Shown: positions 1 to 12,730, counted from the stretch's first letter. The stretch: DNA of 64,000 nt from Larimichthys crocea (GCF_000972845.2 NC_040029.1:4081811-4145810), one strand, 5' to 3'. Notes: generated from the letters alone by a model not told the origin. Numbers and translations are program-made.

Positions 1-96
1 ATACTTACAGCTGTCATTCAAATGTGAAGTTGGAGATCTGGCCAACAAACTTCTGAAATGTTCAAAATTCCCAGTGGGTGCCTCATATTTTGTAGT

Positions 97-375
97 CCTG
101 TAAAAACAGAATAGATAGGATGGGGCTTGTCACAGATATTGATTGGCCAATACCGCTGAGTGTGCATTACGCCCCCACTGTTATGCAACTTCCAATACCA
201 GTGATGCAGGTCAAGTCCGTCAGGGAATACAGTAGCCTGCCAAGGTGCAATCCTGAGTCAGTTCGGTTTGGCCAGGTCGACGACAGTTTGTAGTTAGTTT
301 GCTACGTAGCAATCCTCCGAGCGCAGGATGAGTCAGCAACAACTTCTTACCAGTTGAACCAGTTTAACAGTCGAA
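97..375 (+). repeat. Dispersed repeat R1, copy 1 (internally deleted)
   Basis: This block resembles 40851-41640. Shared landmarks are a start at CCTGTAAAAACAG, a middle with GGGAATACAGTAGCCT followed by CCAAGGTG, then a TAGCAATC site and GCAGGATGAGTCA followed by CAACAACTT. Here TAGCAATC and GCAGGATGAGTCA nearly touch, while in the 40.9-kb copy they lie roughly 300 bp apart. Copy 1 therefore carries an internal deletion, or copy 2 an insertion. A third copy of the 3' part lies near 47.5 kb. I see no coding potential or clear termini, so the element class is unknown. Confidence 0.6.
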
Positions 376-470
376 AACTAGTGTTATATGGGTATTTTGT
401 AATGTTGTTGATAGACTTAGGTTTAAATCTGAGCAGAAACTTCACTTTAAGTTTCGTGCAAAGTATTTAA

Positions 471-3035
471 AATTCTACATGTTGTGCTATGAATATGCAG
501 CACTACCTCCCTCTACTGGTTGAAACCTTAAATTTCATTATTGGCTGATTGTGGTGGCTTTCATCACCAGTTAACCTTCCTCTGATGGTGCACCTTTCCC
601 TGTTCATGTGATTTCCTGTTTGTAAATCAGCATATATTGTTATTTTAGTATAAGGTAGTCCGCTCAATTTTATTACTATGTTATAATATTTGAGCTCTTA
701 CTATTAAACTCCCACCTCTTTAACTTGTAATTGTGACGTGTAAAACACACCTCTGAAAAGTTGAGCATATTTCAGCTTGAGCAGTTTTATGATAAGAGCT
801 ACATAAAAAATAAATAAATAAATAAAAAACCTGCAGCCGTTGATTGATTTAATGCACATGTCCATTAGAGGGATTTTCTCAATCAGCTTCTTGCTATTAG
901 CGGAAGGATCCAAAACACTTTTTTTTTTTGTTGTTGTTGTCTTACATTAAGCGCTTTCTGCATCAGTGCCAGTTGAGTTTGTTTGCTTTATTGACTGCTG
1001 TTTTCTTGGGGCACAGACAAATTGCACAAACAACGAACCGACGTGCTCAATAGAAGCCAAAAAAGCTTTCAATGTGTTATCCTGGACAAGTTTGCTCGCT
1101 CTCTGGAAACCACTCTGCATCTGCCACCGCTGTCACCCCGATTAGGGAAAAAGCAAACAACACAGCGAGGCGACAGGTGATGATAGTGTTAAACTAAAGG
1201 CATTGCTGAAGCTCAGCTGGGTATGGGACTCCTGTAGCTGCATACAGGCTCACATACAGTAGCACAAAAGAAGGCTTACTTTGTCAAACTCGCTTCTGAA
1301 ACATATAAAATGACTGTCAGATGACAAACTGTCTAGCGTGTATAACTGTCAGCGCAATGACACGCACGTAGGCTGGGGAACATTTCAGTGTTTTACATTT
1401 GCTTTGTTTCGCTTCGCACAACAGTGAAACTCTTGAGACACAAACACACAAAAGAAAAAACACACACAAGCTAAATTTGGCCTTAACTCCCACAATGAAA
1501 ACATCTGTATCAAAATTAGAGTAAGGGTTGCTAGGTTACCATTGGCACGAATATAGCTGACGCTACATTTTGATGATCAAACTTGTGAAAGAGCCCTGGC
1601 GCTTTACTTTTTTCCTGATCTCTGTGGACCACAAACTCTTTTTCTCAGTTTGGACGACTGTAACAAGATGTTCAACTCCAACTTTTTGGTGGCAGTCCAA
1701 AGAAAAGACAAACGTATTCTTCCTGTTCTCTTCGTTTTACCGCTGTCATACATTTGAAAAGTCTATTGCGTTGATTCAGTGATCTGGATGTCATAATGTG
1801 TCTTTGAATCGAGATTTCTTCACGTTGGACATCGAGTAAAGGACGTCAAGTACATAGATCTACACCGGAAACAGAAAACATGGCATCCCATTTTAACACA
1901 CTCTTTTCCTAATCCGCAATGATGCAACAAGTGACTGATCAACCACCAAAGCACACATTTGAACAACAATGGGCCACCGCTGTGGCTGACACTGATGTGA
2001 TAAGGCAGACTGTTTACATTTGTTACAAACAATCAAAAGGCAAAAAGTTGCAAATGACCCCGAACACACACTGCATTAGAAACATAGTCAGCTGTGAGTA
2101 AATATGAAGTCCCTTCTGCAGTAAACCCCGTGCTGAATTCATGGTTACTCCTTCCTGCTGTTTCACATGCAGCTATTAATGCCTGGTATCAACCTTGACC
2201 ATCTAAGCCTCTCTGTCAAACGCATCCGACATGTCGAAATGTTCAAAACGGCCACAAAAAAGGAAGCAGCCTGCTCGAGTGTTAGATCCCTGTGCTAAAC
2301 ACACAGACTGTTAAGTCTTCCAAATAGGGTGATAGAGGGAAGAAAGAGATGGAGAGACTCACAGATGGCATTCAGCAGAGAATATTTTGCTCGGGGGCCA
2401 GTGTGTGAGACCTCTGCGAGCTTGATTCAAAGAATGTCATTTGCCTAGTTATTCAACAGAGCACAGCAGCGACAGAACATGCTGTAAAGTACGTGTCTGT
2501 GTGTGTGCCTCAGCCCACCCTTGATATTTTCCTCCGTGTCACTCAAAAGCCTGGCACTAAAGGCAAATGTCCTTGACCTACATTCCTTGAGCTTCAATAT
2601 ATTCTTTGTAGCTTGTAACATTTGCTTAGAAAGGCTCTTTAATTAATTGATTGTTGTTGTTGTTTTTTCCTGTCTGTCCAAAAAGGCCACATTCTGAAGT
2701 TTGCCTTCGAGCAGCCTTCTGTTGCTTCCAATGCCAAATGTAAGTGTTCCACGACGCTGAGGCATCAAAGAGCACTTTTTCACCAGCTCATTTATTCCCT
2801 CCTAATTGACATGAAGCTGCTACTTCGTCCTGCCAAAGTAATAAGCTAATGCTCTCTGGCATTGACTGTTTGCTGTTTGCTATTGATAGGCCCAAACTGC
2901 ACGACGCTCACTGGGGAAAGTAATGATTCAACCAAACAAACAAAGAAATAAAGTCTCATACTTGATGTTGTGATATGGTGTAATTAAGCAACTTCGATCA
3001 CTGACGTGCGTGCACATCCCTTTAGGACCGGGTAC
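471..3035. other. Unassigned non-coding DNA
   Basis: No recognisable exon or mobile element is visible. A short (TAAA)n tract lies near 804-828 and CA-rich DNA near 1440-1470. Open frames are no longer than about 70 codons and look like chance. Confidence 0.6.
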
Positions 3036-3039
3036 GTGC

Positions 3040-3160
3040 TTCATCCTTGCAAGCTGGATGCAACGTAAACAACTTTTAGTGGCATTGCGTTCGGAGCACG
3101 TAGCCGACGAAACGCGACACGATCTGCTAAATTACACATGCTTAAGGCGACTCGAGCATC
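3040..3160. other. CpG-dense patch
   Basis: About ten CpG dinucleotides fall within roughly 110 bp, including clusters such as GCCGACGAAACGCGACAC, while the surrounding DNA is CpG-poor. A run of eight C follows at 3181-3188. A 103-codon minus-strand frame covers the patch but resembles no protein I know. It could be a small unmethylated regulatory patch or a young repeat that has not yet lost its CpGs. Neither can be settled from the sequence alone. Confidence 0.4.
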
Positions 3161-4074
3161 ATTGGATTTGTAGTTTTCAGCCCCCCCCAAGTGAGTTTTA
3201 GTCAGTGTGGACGCAAGAAAGCTTCTTAAGTTGCGCTTCAGGCAGTAATGATGCCTGATGACGTGAAGGAGGAGAGCAGCATTTGCAAGTTTGACATAAA
3301 CGTCAAGTGTTGTTCCCTCGTATTCCACTGTGATCACCGCGACAGCTATCATTTGATGGAGATCTGCCTATATTTAACCTGCATGTTGTTTACAGTGAAT
3401 GCCGGGCCAGCTCTCTCCATCATCTTCATTTATCCGTGCCGACAACAGTCTGCATCCCCTCCATCTTCTCGCATCAATCCATCTATTTGCCGCAATCAAC
3501 TAAACGCAGCCAGGGTAAAATGTATAGCATGTACATCTAGTGGTGCTTTTAATGGCGCCATTAGCCTCCTCTAATAATACGGGGGGAAATGGTCGAGCTC
3601 CAATTATCACATGCTACATGAAAAGGAAGGACTCATCAGGATCATTTCATTTCCTCTTGCTTAAGAGGGAGTTATTTGAATCATTACATATCATGGTGCT
3701 TGACTTAAAAGGGTCTTTTTTTCCAGTCATTATGTCTTTGAACCTCACCAATAAAAGGAGTGCATTATGTGAGTGCTTATTTCATGAAGAGAATGGCTCT
3801 GCACACAAATCTGTCTCATGTCGGGGATTTTTCATAACGGCTTGCATCATTGGCTACTTTGGGAGCAGTAAATCGCTTATGAAAGTGTTCACATGTCAAC
3901 ATTCAGCCATTAGATGGACTCAGATGCTTGCTTTTGTTATTGGTATGCGTTTTCCAATAATTATGACGTTAATGCGTTTTTCTTTTCTCTGGGTTTGATG
4001 ATGAAGTCCACATTTGCACCTCACCCGCTCTGACTAGCAGCTCCAGCTGTCACCCTGTCACCCCTCCCCGTCTG

Positions 4075-5015
4075 ACCCACCCATCTGCACTCAGGCCGAG
4101 CCATCTGCAAGGAGGATGTGGGTCAGCTCTTCCACAGTGGGTTAGATCAGCAAGGCACCAGGACCAGACGCCATGTCACCCTCCAGTTATAATAGATCAC
4201 TGGAGCTGTTTGAAGTTCCACGCCCCGGAATTAAATGACTACATGCCCGTCACCCTGACGTCTGTAGTCATGATGTCCTTCAACAAACTGGTGTTAGAGC
4301 ACTTAAAGGACATCACAGGCCCCCCTGCTGGCCTCCCTGCAGTTTGCTCACCAGGCAAATAGGTCAGCGGATGATGCAGTCAACATGGGACCAGAGACAA
4401 GGATCATGTTTGTAGACACTGTGTCAGCCTCCAAATGTCATGCCCCCCCAAAAAAGACTCATTGTCTCCTGCAGACAACACCAACTGTAATCATCAGGAT
4501 GACGTACTTCCTGTGCCGGCTCAGAAAGCTTAACCTGCCTAAATGAGCTGCTGCCAACTTTACACCGCCGTCATCCATCCGCACACCCATCACTGTCAGG
4601 TTTGGATCTGCCAACAAACAGGCTACACCGGAAGATTATTGGTGCCAACCTTCTATCCATTCAGAACTTATACTTTCCTGGGTCCTGACGTTGCAACTTG
4701 TCCCATTCCATCCAAGTTGACTGAAGGATGGAAATTGAGTGTGACGAGTTATCAATTCCACCTGATATCAAGCTCGGAAACATCAATGCAGATCCCTGAA
4801 ACCTGTTGGAGTCGGCTCTACAGAGCTCTGTACATTACAACAACCAGCCATTAATTCCTGACATTTGTAATATGTAAATATTATCACTTAAACATAAACC
4901 CCGTCTTACTATGAACAGATGTTTTTGATTGTTGTTCATAGCAGTTTGTATATCCATCTCTGTGTATGCACTGCACATTATGTACAATTAGAATGATTCT
5001 GATTACAGTCGTAAT
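4075..5015 (+). mobile_element. Decayed CR1/Rex1-like LINE (reverse transcriptase to 3' tail)
   Basis: Translation in shifting plus-strand frames recovers hallmarks of the reverse transcriptase of CR1/Rex1/L2-type non-LTR retrotransposons. From 4228 the frame reads ELNDYMPVTLTSVVMMSF, the conserved block before the catalytic motif. From 4337, in another frame, it reads LQFAHQANRSADDAVNMG. From about 4499 it reads RMTYFLCRLRKLNLP, then in another frame QLYTAVI and RFGSANKQ, which belong to the C-terminal part of ORF2. The catalytic Asp-Asp region between 4390 and 4450 is largely lost. The last part, with ATGATTCTGATTAC near 4992-5005, looks like a LINE 3' tail. Several frameshifts and stops make it a dead, old copy. 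Exact clade assignment is uncertain. Confidence 0.82.
4228..4700 (+). pseudogene. Reverse-transcriptase ORF2 remnant of the 4-kb LINE
   Basis: This is the recognisable coding remnant within the LINE. At least three plus-strand frames are needed to follow it, and a stop follows the RLRKLNLPK segment at about 4541-4543. A frameshift separates the blocks at 4228-4330 and 4337-4392. In intact relatives the protein copies element RNA at a nicked chromosomal target, a mechanism called target-primed reverse transcription. This copy cannot do so, because the active-site region is missing or scrambled. No endonuclease domain is visible upstream, so the copy is probably 5'-truncated. Confidence 0.75.
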
Positions 5016-5019
5016 AGTA

Positions 5020-8000
5020 ATAATAAATATGACATTGCTACCTTCTCCGTTCATACTCTCCACGTGATCTCTGCAGTGCAAAACTGCAGCAAAATGTTTG
5101 TATCCGCAGGTCACGCTGGTTTCAATGGCAATTAAGTGTGCCAGTCTACAGACCTTAACGGAATACGCCTCCAGCCATGGCTGAGCTTCTGATTGTCAGG
5201 TCAGTGGAAAAGTGGTTCAGGTTTTGTAGCAGTGTGAGTGTGTGTCCCTGTGCTCCAGTGCAGTTTATGCACTGCAGCATTGTTTGTCTTGTCTTGGATA
5301 CCAGTTTATTTGCTGATATCTTGTATCTGATACAGTTTTTTTCCCCCCTCATTAATTCATTTGGTGATTATCTCTTTGATTAACTGATTCATCGTTGACA
5401 TTAAAGATTGGGCCTTTAAAATATCAAACAACTGAAGCAGGTAAATTAACTTTAAAAAGGTACAAGAAAAATGCAAAACAACTCGAATTTCAGGCCGTAG
5501 AGAAATGAATGAAGTGTATTGCTTCACACTGAAGGTGAATAAAGTTGCCTCAACCAAGAGTCGATACCTAAAGATACTTATACTATCACACAAGGCAAAG
5601 AAAAGTAAATTTCCCCATTGGAGATGATGGAACCATAAATTGTTACTTAAACAGTGAATGAACTATCAAAATACTTATGAATGAATTATCAATATCCTGT
5701 TTGTCGACTAATCAGAAATACAGAACCAATTTACTGAAATACTACAAGTAATACAAAGAAACAATACAGCTCAGGACTCTGACACCTGTGGAATGTAAGT
5801 AATAAACATGCTCTGAAGCTTCAGGTTCATGAGAGGAAATTAGAGTCTACCATCCCATGTCCATATGTGTGACAGGACTAAACAAAAGGTTTAGGAAAAG
5901 ATGATGCCTTTGGTTCCATCCGGTCTTATATTAAGTCAGCTTGGACCATAGTTGTTTGTGGACAGGGTTGCTCCCGTCACACTTCGATGAAATCCGGATC
6001 TTGAGCATGCAGACAAAGTTTTTTCCTTGGCATATTGTGTTGCTCTTTTAATTGTTCAATTTGATTTTTTGTCCATTTTCAAATTAAGCGTTTCCCCTGA
6101 AACCATTAAGTCAGTGAAGTGCCAACTTATGAATGTCATTATCCTGGATTTGAATGCAAGACTGTAAAGAGTGTGGTGGAGGCTTTTCCATTCTGCCAAG
6201 AATAAAATACTGAGGCAATATTGAATACTTATAATTTGTGGCAGGGAAAAAAAAAAGATCTTCTTTTGAACAGAAAATGTTGAGCCAGCTGAGCCCTGGT
6301 CAGTCCCAATCCTGCCCTCTAGCCTTTTCTAGCCATACAGTATGAGAAGCGTTCCGGGTGGCCTTATACCCACCAGGCAACTGGCAACTAACTGTGCAAC
6401 ATGGCATGGAACAAGCAGAAAGGCAACCAGAGAGAGACGCAGCCGAGCAAGCACAAGTGCTTGGCCTCAAAGTGACCCGTCTAATCCACATGAATGAATG
6501 TCAGTGTTAACAAACTGGAGGCAGATGAGAGCGAAGCTTGTCCGTCTAAAAAGGACAGACGTTGGGGACGTTAGGGAGTCGTGCATTTCTCTACAGTGAC
6601 ATTACTGTAGCTCATTTCCAGTGCTGTCGCCACATTGTGACATTTGCCTCCGTGTTTTTCAAAGCAAATGGCTTCCAATGAAAGACGCCTTCGTTAGTTA
6701 TGCAGATTAAAAAGGTTAATGGCGCCGTTGACTTCAAATTTAGTTTGTGTTGCTTTCAAATCACTGCGAGCGTCTTTGCCCGCGCACACACACACTTCTT
6801 CAAAACTTTAAAAAATATCAACTGTGAATACAAAGCAGCAGCTGGCTTTAAACTGTTGATTGGCGTAGATGGTGAGATACGCTGGGTTTAGAATTAACAG
6901 ACCAGAGTTTGTAGACTGACACCCTGGTATATCTGTCATGTTTGATTGACTAGTATGCAATCACGGTGCATTCTTGTAACAATTGTAGACATTGTGTCTT
7001 TCATTTCATTTTAATAGAACTCATTTGTTGTTCCAAACATCATCAGGACTAAACTTTTGTTGGATAATACCAACATGGCAGGAGAGTTTCATTAAATTTA
7101 TGAGCATCTATCTCAAACAAAAAGCCGATACCAAATTGACAAAAGATGGCAGAGCGGGTTTTGAAGCACATACCTGAAGCATTCATAATAAATTAATTTA
7201 GCTTTAAAGTTCTATTCATCTAATACCTTTACACCACCTCCTGCAGGTTTCACCAGATCATTCTTCCTGATGAAATAGCGTTCAGTTTTCAAAATGAAAA
7301 TGTAATGACTTTGATAGGACTTGGTGGATTTTATAAAACATTCATCAACTGATAAACAAGATTAAAAAATCCTTCTTTCAGAACAGAGCCCTTCTAAATA
7401 TGAATATCGTCTCTCCACAACCGGCTAGCTGGCTTGTTTTGATCATCATTTTTAAAATTGACTTCTTTAAAATCGTATAAAGCAAATCCACGAATAGATA
7501 AGTATGAGTTTGAGCATGCAGCCATGTTTGGACTATGGTGTTCTTCCTTTATGTAGAAGAGCAGGAGGCTCTGCGGTGGTGGTATACACATGATATTGTT
7601 TTCCCTACCATTTAGTTGAGCATATTTAAAGATAGTTTGAAAAATACTTGGATTTTACTCATCTTCACTGAGCTCTTGGTTAAAGAATGTAAGCCCACCC
7701 CCACGTAAAGCATGCAGGGGTCACCGTAGCTTTCCTAACCAGACCTTTAAAAGATGGCTTCCATCCAGGAAGTTAGCGGTAGAAATATTGCTCTTGGCAT
7801 GTGGCCTGTTAATGGTATATGGCAGATAATGTTTTTTTTTATGTCTTTTTATGGCTTACTGAACATATTTGATGAAATTGTTACATCAGCACGGTTTCTG
7901 ATATGTTGATTATTTTTGATTTAAGACACACTTAATAGAAATTGCTATTTTTTTGTGATTTAACACACCCGGGGCTCAGAGTGCAATAGCGCCGTCTTAA

Positions 8001-8870
8001 ATATGGACTGTTGGAGACGTGTACTTGTTCAGATTATGTTACTTATGTTAAAAAAACTAACGAGTGGACAACTTTGCTAACAGCCAACGACACAAGACAC
8101 AGCAGACAGCTACCCTAGCTCGGTGTCTGTCTTTCTTTTTACATCTCAAATGTATCATTTGTCACTTCAGCACTTAAATATTCTGCACTGAACTCCGTGA
8201 CTTCTCTTGAATAAGCATGAGTCAACTTTGAGCTGTAGGTGACAGTACGAGCAGTTCTTACCTGTAATTTCTATGCCATTAGTAAATATCTTTAGGTAAG
8301 AAGCAGACAGACATCAGCTTCCTATACTTATTATGACCTTTGTTTCAAGGTATCTCATTATATGTTTTAAATTGTGCCGAGTTTGATGCATCCCACACTT
8401 TAATTGGGTTCTGTCTCTTAAGGGATGAAGGGTGATAATGAGTGAAAAGCTATCAGTTGTCATATTTTGATCTGTTTGAGTGAGAGGTATTCTAAGAGAC
8501 GCCTGCTAGAACACTTACACAACACTTTGGGTTAGGAGTTTTACAGTTAACCTTCTGCTGCGTCAAGTCATTGCCATTTCCATCCCCCGCAGAACATTTT
8601 ACAGGTGCCAGATGCAATGTTTTAATCCTTTCCAGCGGAGGCCAGGTGAGCAGCCTTCAGATGACGAGTGTATCACAGGAGGGGAGAGACACTTAGTGAG
8701 CAGCAGACTGGGGCTGGTGTCAGCTCGAGCTGGCAGATTCACCGCCGCCCCTGTTATCCGTGATTTTTGTGTTTTTATTTGTAGCGCCCGTGTAACTGAC
8801 AGATCTCGCAGAAATCGTCTATACTGTTTATCTCTGCCTGATTTATGCGTCCATAAATAAATGATTCACG
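5020..8870. other. Unassigned AT-rich non-coding DNA
   Basis: I recognise no gene here. The stretch near 5640-5720 has the look of a degenerate interspersed repeat (GAATTATCAATATCCTGT), but I cannot assign it. Short A runs occur near 6246-6255. The rest appears to be single-copy within the window. Confidence 0.5.
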
Positions 8871-8871
8871 C

Positions 8872-8872
<1 letters not shown>

Positions 8873-8925
<53 letters not shown>
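8873..8925. repeat. (TG)n microsatellite
   Basis: An uninterrupted TG/GT run of about 53 bp. It follows CTTG and ends at TTGCAG. It is long enough to be length-polymorphic and to adopt Z-DNA-prone structure. Confidence 0.97.
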
Positions 8926-8926
<1 letters not shown>

Positions 8927-9915
8927 GCAGTCATTACAGATTTGCTGCATCATTCCTGTCTGGCTTTAAGAAACAGCCTCGAAGCAAGCCTCACCAATGT
9001 GACAACAAGCTGATCTGTTACAAAATCTACCTCACTGTGCTGCTACCTTTACTTCTAGTTCTTCTTCTAGTGTTATGTGCTTGTGTGTGCCGTGTTTGTC
9101 TGTGCATGTGTCCCGTCTGCCCCGCCGTTCACCCGCCCACCCCCACCCCTCTTCCTTTTCCGCGTTACATCATCCCAGAGGTTGTTGTCACCTAGCAGAA
9201 CAGCGCTTGGTGGTCTGTTGCATCTGCAAACCTGTACACACACACACAGCCGACAAGCTGTTAAGCATTCAGGTAAGCGCTCATCGAAAGGCAGAACACA
9301 CAGATTGACTCCTGCCGGGCTGGAGGGATTTGCATGTACACACACACACACACGTGCACACGCTCAGGTACTCAGACTGGGAGACTAAGTGACGTGCGTG
9401 TGCGGACGCAGTGACAGGGTTTAGTGGCCTCGCGCCTGGATAGGATGATATCACTCTCCTCCGGTGTAATTAAATGCAATTCATGGCACTGTCATAATGC
9501 GCAGAGTACAATTTCATTTGCCTCTAAGGATGTGGAGGTGGAGAAAGAAGGGAAGGGGGAGTGAGAGACAAATAGTCAAAGGGTGAAAAGGGAAGCCCAA
9601 ACGACAAATGTAATGCCGGCTACGTGTCTCACGGGGCGAGATCGAATGGTGCACGTTTTTATTTTATTTTATTGCTTTTCACAATTACCCATAAACAAGA
9701 CCCGGCCTTCGTCAATGAGGTCTGAGGTATCTGTTGTAATTTTCTGTAATCTCTCCTCCAAGGATGTTGTCGTGAATAAAAATTCATCTTACCCAGAAAC
9801 CAGCAGGGGTAATAATGGGTGTAATTAACGCAGCAGGAAGACGAAGATATGATGTTTATACCACATTTACCCTCCACTCACTACCCCCTTGTTTTTGCTC
9901 TCTTTAACCCCTCTC
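8926..9915. other. Unassigned DNA with short (CA)n tracts
   Basis: Short CA runs lie at about 9234-9249 and 9338-9352. The overlapping frames here are repeat translations, not genes. The block near 9440-9525, containing GGTGTAATTAAATGCAATTC, looks non-repetitive and could be regulatory, but this is only an impression. Confidence 0.5.
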
Positions 9916-9916
9916 T

Positions 9917-10116
9917 CATGAGCTATTTCTCAAACTAACTACCACCCCTCTTCCCTTCCTCTGCTGCCCGTCCCTCCTCCACCTCCGCCCAGCGCTTTCT
10001 TTCTTTACTTCTCCAGCTACTTCGCTTTGCATCACTATCTTCCCGGCCTTCACCCCTCTCTCATTGTATCCTCCCCTCTGTCTCCCTGTGTGTTTCACAC
10101 ACACACACACACACAC
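9917..10116. repeat. Pyrimidine-rich tract ending in (CA)n
   Basis: About 180 bp of strongly C/T-biased plus strand (CCTCTTCCCTTCCT, CCCTCCTCCACCTCC and similar) runs into a CA microsatellite at 10096-10116. Long polypyrimidine/polypurine tracts can form triplex DNA under supercoiling. The reverse frames rich in Gly, Arg and Lys are by-products of this composition. Confidence 0.75.
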
Positions 10117-10728
10117 TCTGCTGCGTCTCTGGCTTCCTCCGCGTTAGTCAGTTCAACAGCGCCACCCAGAGCCTCGCCGCTAAAGTGACATGTTTACATA
10201 ACCATTGTTGATGAGGGCTTCATCTTGAACATCTGCTCATACCTCATTTTTTTTCTCCCTTCACTCATTAAGGCCGTTAGATTTTATTGATGTCAGCTTC
10301 GCCCGCGTATTAATGATTTATGCGCGTGCGCACCGTAATAAGTTGGATTAATTGAACAAGGCTTCCTTGTTTGAGGTGCAGTCTGGGTCACGAGAGACAC
10401 TGTGGCAAAATTTGATCTTTTTATCCTGACAGCAAAAGTGGGACGGATAATATTCCCATGTCCATGTGACAACTTGTTTTGGATGCATAAAGGAGAAAGA
10501 GAGTAACACCCAGCAAGCGTGTGATAGAACCACCGAAAGCAAATCCACGAAAAAAGCTGCAATACGGTTCAGATTCTAATGCTGATGTTCTTGTATGGCA
10601 CCGACTGAGTTTGCACTTTTACAGCAATGTATCCAAAAAAGAAATATTGCAAGCTGCTGATTCATTTTTTATATCAAACTTGAGTTTCTTTTCCCAGCAC
10701 TGCAGGGTATCTCTCCACAGGACTTGCT
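10117..10728. other. Single-copy DNA, possible regulatory block
   Basis: No gene was found. The part at 10195-10345 mixes AT-rich homeobox-type cores (ATTAATGATTTATG, GGATTAATTG) with CpG-containing segments such as CGCCCGCGTATTAATG and TGCGCGTGCGCACCG. Retained CpGs next to TAAT cores are unusual for decaying neutral DNA. Confidence 0.35.
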
Positions 10729-10729
10729 C

Positions 10730-10756
<27 letters not shown>
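10730..10756. repeat. (GT)n microsatellite
   Basis: About 27 bp of GT repeat, followed by GCGCGCTCGC. Confidence 0.95.
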
Positions 10757-10759
<3 letters not shown>

Positions 10760-10761
<2 letters not shown>

Positions 10762-12358
10762 TCGCTGCTGGGTTGAGGGTCAATGCATTCTTAATCCATT
10801 TCATTCAAAATGGAAATTGAAACGTCTTCGCTAATAATCACTTTTGAACCCTCAGTCAAATCCTTTATTTATATCCTGCTAATATGAATCATTTAAGGGC
10901 AAAGATATCTTATATTTTCATAATGTAGACGTGTAATATCTATTCATGAAGTCAAGTAATTAGCACCAGTGTAGCCTATAGCTATCATGAACGTATGGTA
11001 CTCATTGTCAAGGCTATACAGATTTACATAACATTATCTACATAATTAACCAGTTGCCTCCAGTATAATTTTATAATCCAAATTGAGCTTTTTCAGTAAA
11101 TTTAGGTAATCATTTTGTCGAAAGTGTAATGATAATGATGTACACGGGATAGCTGGCTCTAGAACTATATGTTGTATTTCACAACATCATAAAATGTTTT
11201 TGTCTTCCTCGTTAGAATTGAGATTTGTGTCACGTCTTTATGGCCAGTGGAAAGCTGGGCGCTTTACTCTCAGCTCTTCAAAATAAAAGGCTCGTGATCA
11301 TTTGGAAAAAACAAAAAGCACAATCAGCAGCAAACACGACACAGTGGACCATACCTCGTTTAAAAAAAATGATACAAAGGTATCGAGATGAATGTTATTG
11401 AAGTTCCCGAGCATAATTACAGTGGCCTCAGTGTGTAGTATTAGTCAAAAAACAGTACATGTAATAGTATTAGAAAACCAACACACTGACCCTTGAAGAA
11501 AAAGTCAACCCCTGCACTCTCACTCTGTAATACGCAGTATCCATCATCAGCCGGCCCCTGGAGGTGTTTCATGATAAGGGGTTGTAATACAGTTTGTGCT
11601 GTGCACATTTTACCCTCAACCTGCCTCATCTACTTGTAATTGCAGTTTGCAATTTCATATATTTCCCATAAGGGCTTTTTTCTTTTTTTTTCCCCCAGTC
11701 CCACGAGAGAGAGGGCCGAGGTGAACTTCTGTTGGTTCTTGAAAACAGGGGCTTCCATCAAAAGAGAAAAAAAAAAGGATTCCTCGTTTATATGCGAGAT
11801 GACCTACTGGGCTATATGTTCAAAGTACAGGATGTATTATGAACTTAATTCTATTCATCTGCTATAAAACACACAGTGAAACTCATCATTTAGAAAAGAT
11901 TACATTTAGAAGGGTCCTGTTCTGTCTATCAACACAGTCGGCCTTAATAATAAATAAGGACAGACTCAATTTGAATGCAGCCTTAGTATCCCTCCTAACC
12001 TTATGCTGATGCATTGCATTTTGGCCTTTGTAGTTCTCTCAATTGTACTCAGCACTGTGGCACTCAGCATCGTAAATTCAATTTTCTATTCCAAAGGGCA
12101 TCATAATTCAATGAAAATTTGACTTTTTTTCAAAAAGTAGTTCATAGATTACATTCTAAAAGGTAAAAAAAATATATAGATTATCTATATAGAAATGTAC
12201 TCTATGTACATATACATACATATACACTCTTCAATCTTGTGAGGGGTTAAAAAAAGAAAAATTAGAACATCCTCTTTCCTTTTCTTACTTGGTGCATCCT
12301 ATTTCTTTAGTCACAGATTGTCAACATCACTGTCCATTAACTCCACATCTGTGCTGTT
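10760..12358. other. Unassigned AT-rich DNA
   Basis: No gene or recognisable element is visible. Short A-rich and T-rich runs are present, for example near 11690 and 11766-11776, and an AT-rich segment with TATA/TACA motifs lies at 12165-12235. Confidence 0.5.
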
Positions 12359-12524
12359 AAAGGGATCAGTGTGTAGCGTTTAGTGTCGTCTAGCGGTGTA
12401 TTTAAATCCCCCATCATTCGTCCTCTGGTTCCGAGTGTGAACAAACTATGGTGGCTGCAAAACAAAGGAAAAATCTTTATATTCTGTAAATAGAGCCTCC
12501 TAAATCTGGACGCACTGGACCTTT
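12359..12524. mobile_element. Small inverted-repeat element (family M1)
   Basis: The left end reads AAAGGGATCAGTGTGTAG and the reverse complement of the right end reads AAAGGTCCAGTGCGTCC, so the two ends are imperfect inverted repeats. The segment GTCGTCTAGCGGTG just inside the left end matches the GCCACCTAGCAGTG segment of the related copy at 24.8 kb. At 166 bp with no coding capacity it resembles a non-autonomous DNA element or an internally deleted derivative. From memory, repeats beginning AAAGGTCCAGTGTGTA are frequent in teleosts. I do not assign a superfamily. Confidence 0.6.
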
Positions 12525-12711
12525 AATATCTGGACGTGACATAATATTGACTACCAGCGGACTAATTATTCGTAACAGTGAGACAGATAACCCACAGGCT
12601 CAGAAATGCATGGCATACTGCTTCTTTTATCTTTTCTGTAACGTTCTACTTCAGTGATGACTGGTAGTGACAGTTCAGCAAACCAACAACCACACAGCTA
12701 CCCTAACATAA

Positions 12712-12730
12712 AGAGAGAGAGAGAGAGAGA
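12712..12730. repeat. (GA)n tract
   Basis: A run of about 19 bp of alternating A and G. Confidence 0.9.

Noticed and set aside
3041..3352. Minus-strand 103-codon frame over the CpG-dense patch.
   Set aside because: The open frame is explained by CpG-rich codons with few stops. No domain is visible.
3540..3998. The longest plus-strand open frame, 152 codons.
   Set aside because: No conserved motif, no plausible splice context and ordinary composition. One frame of this size is expected by chance in 64 kb.
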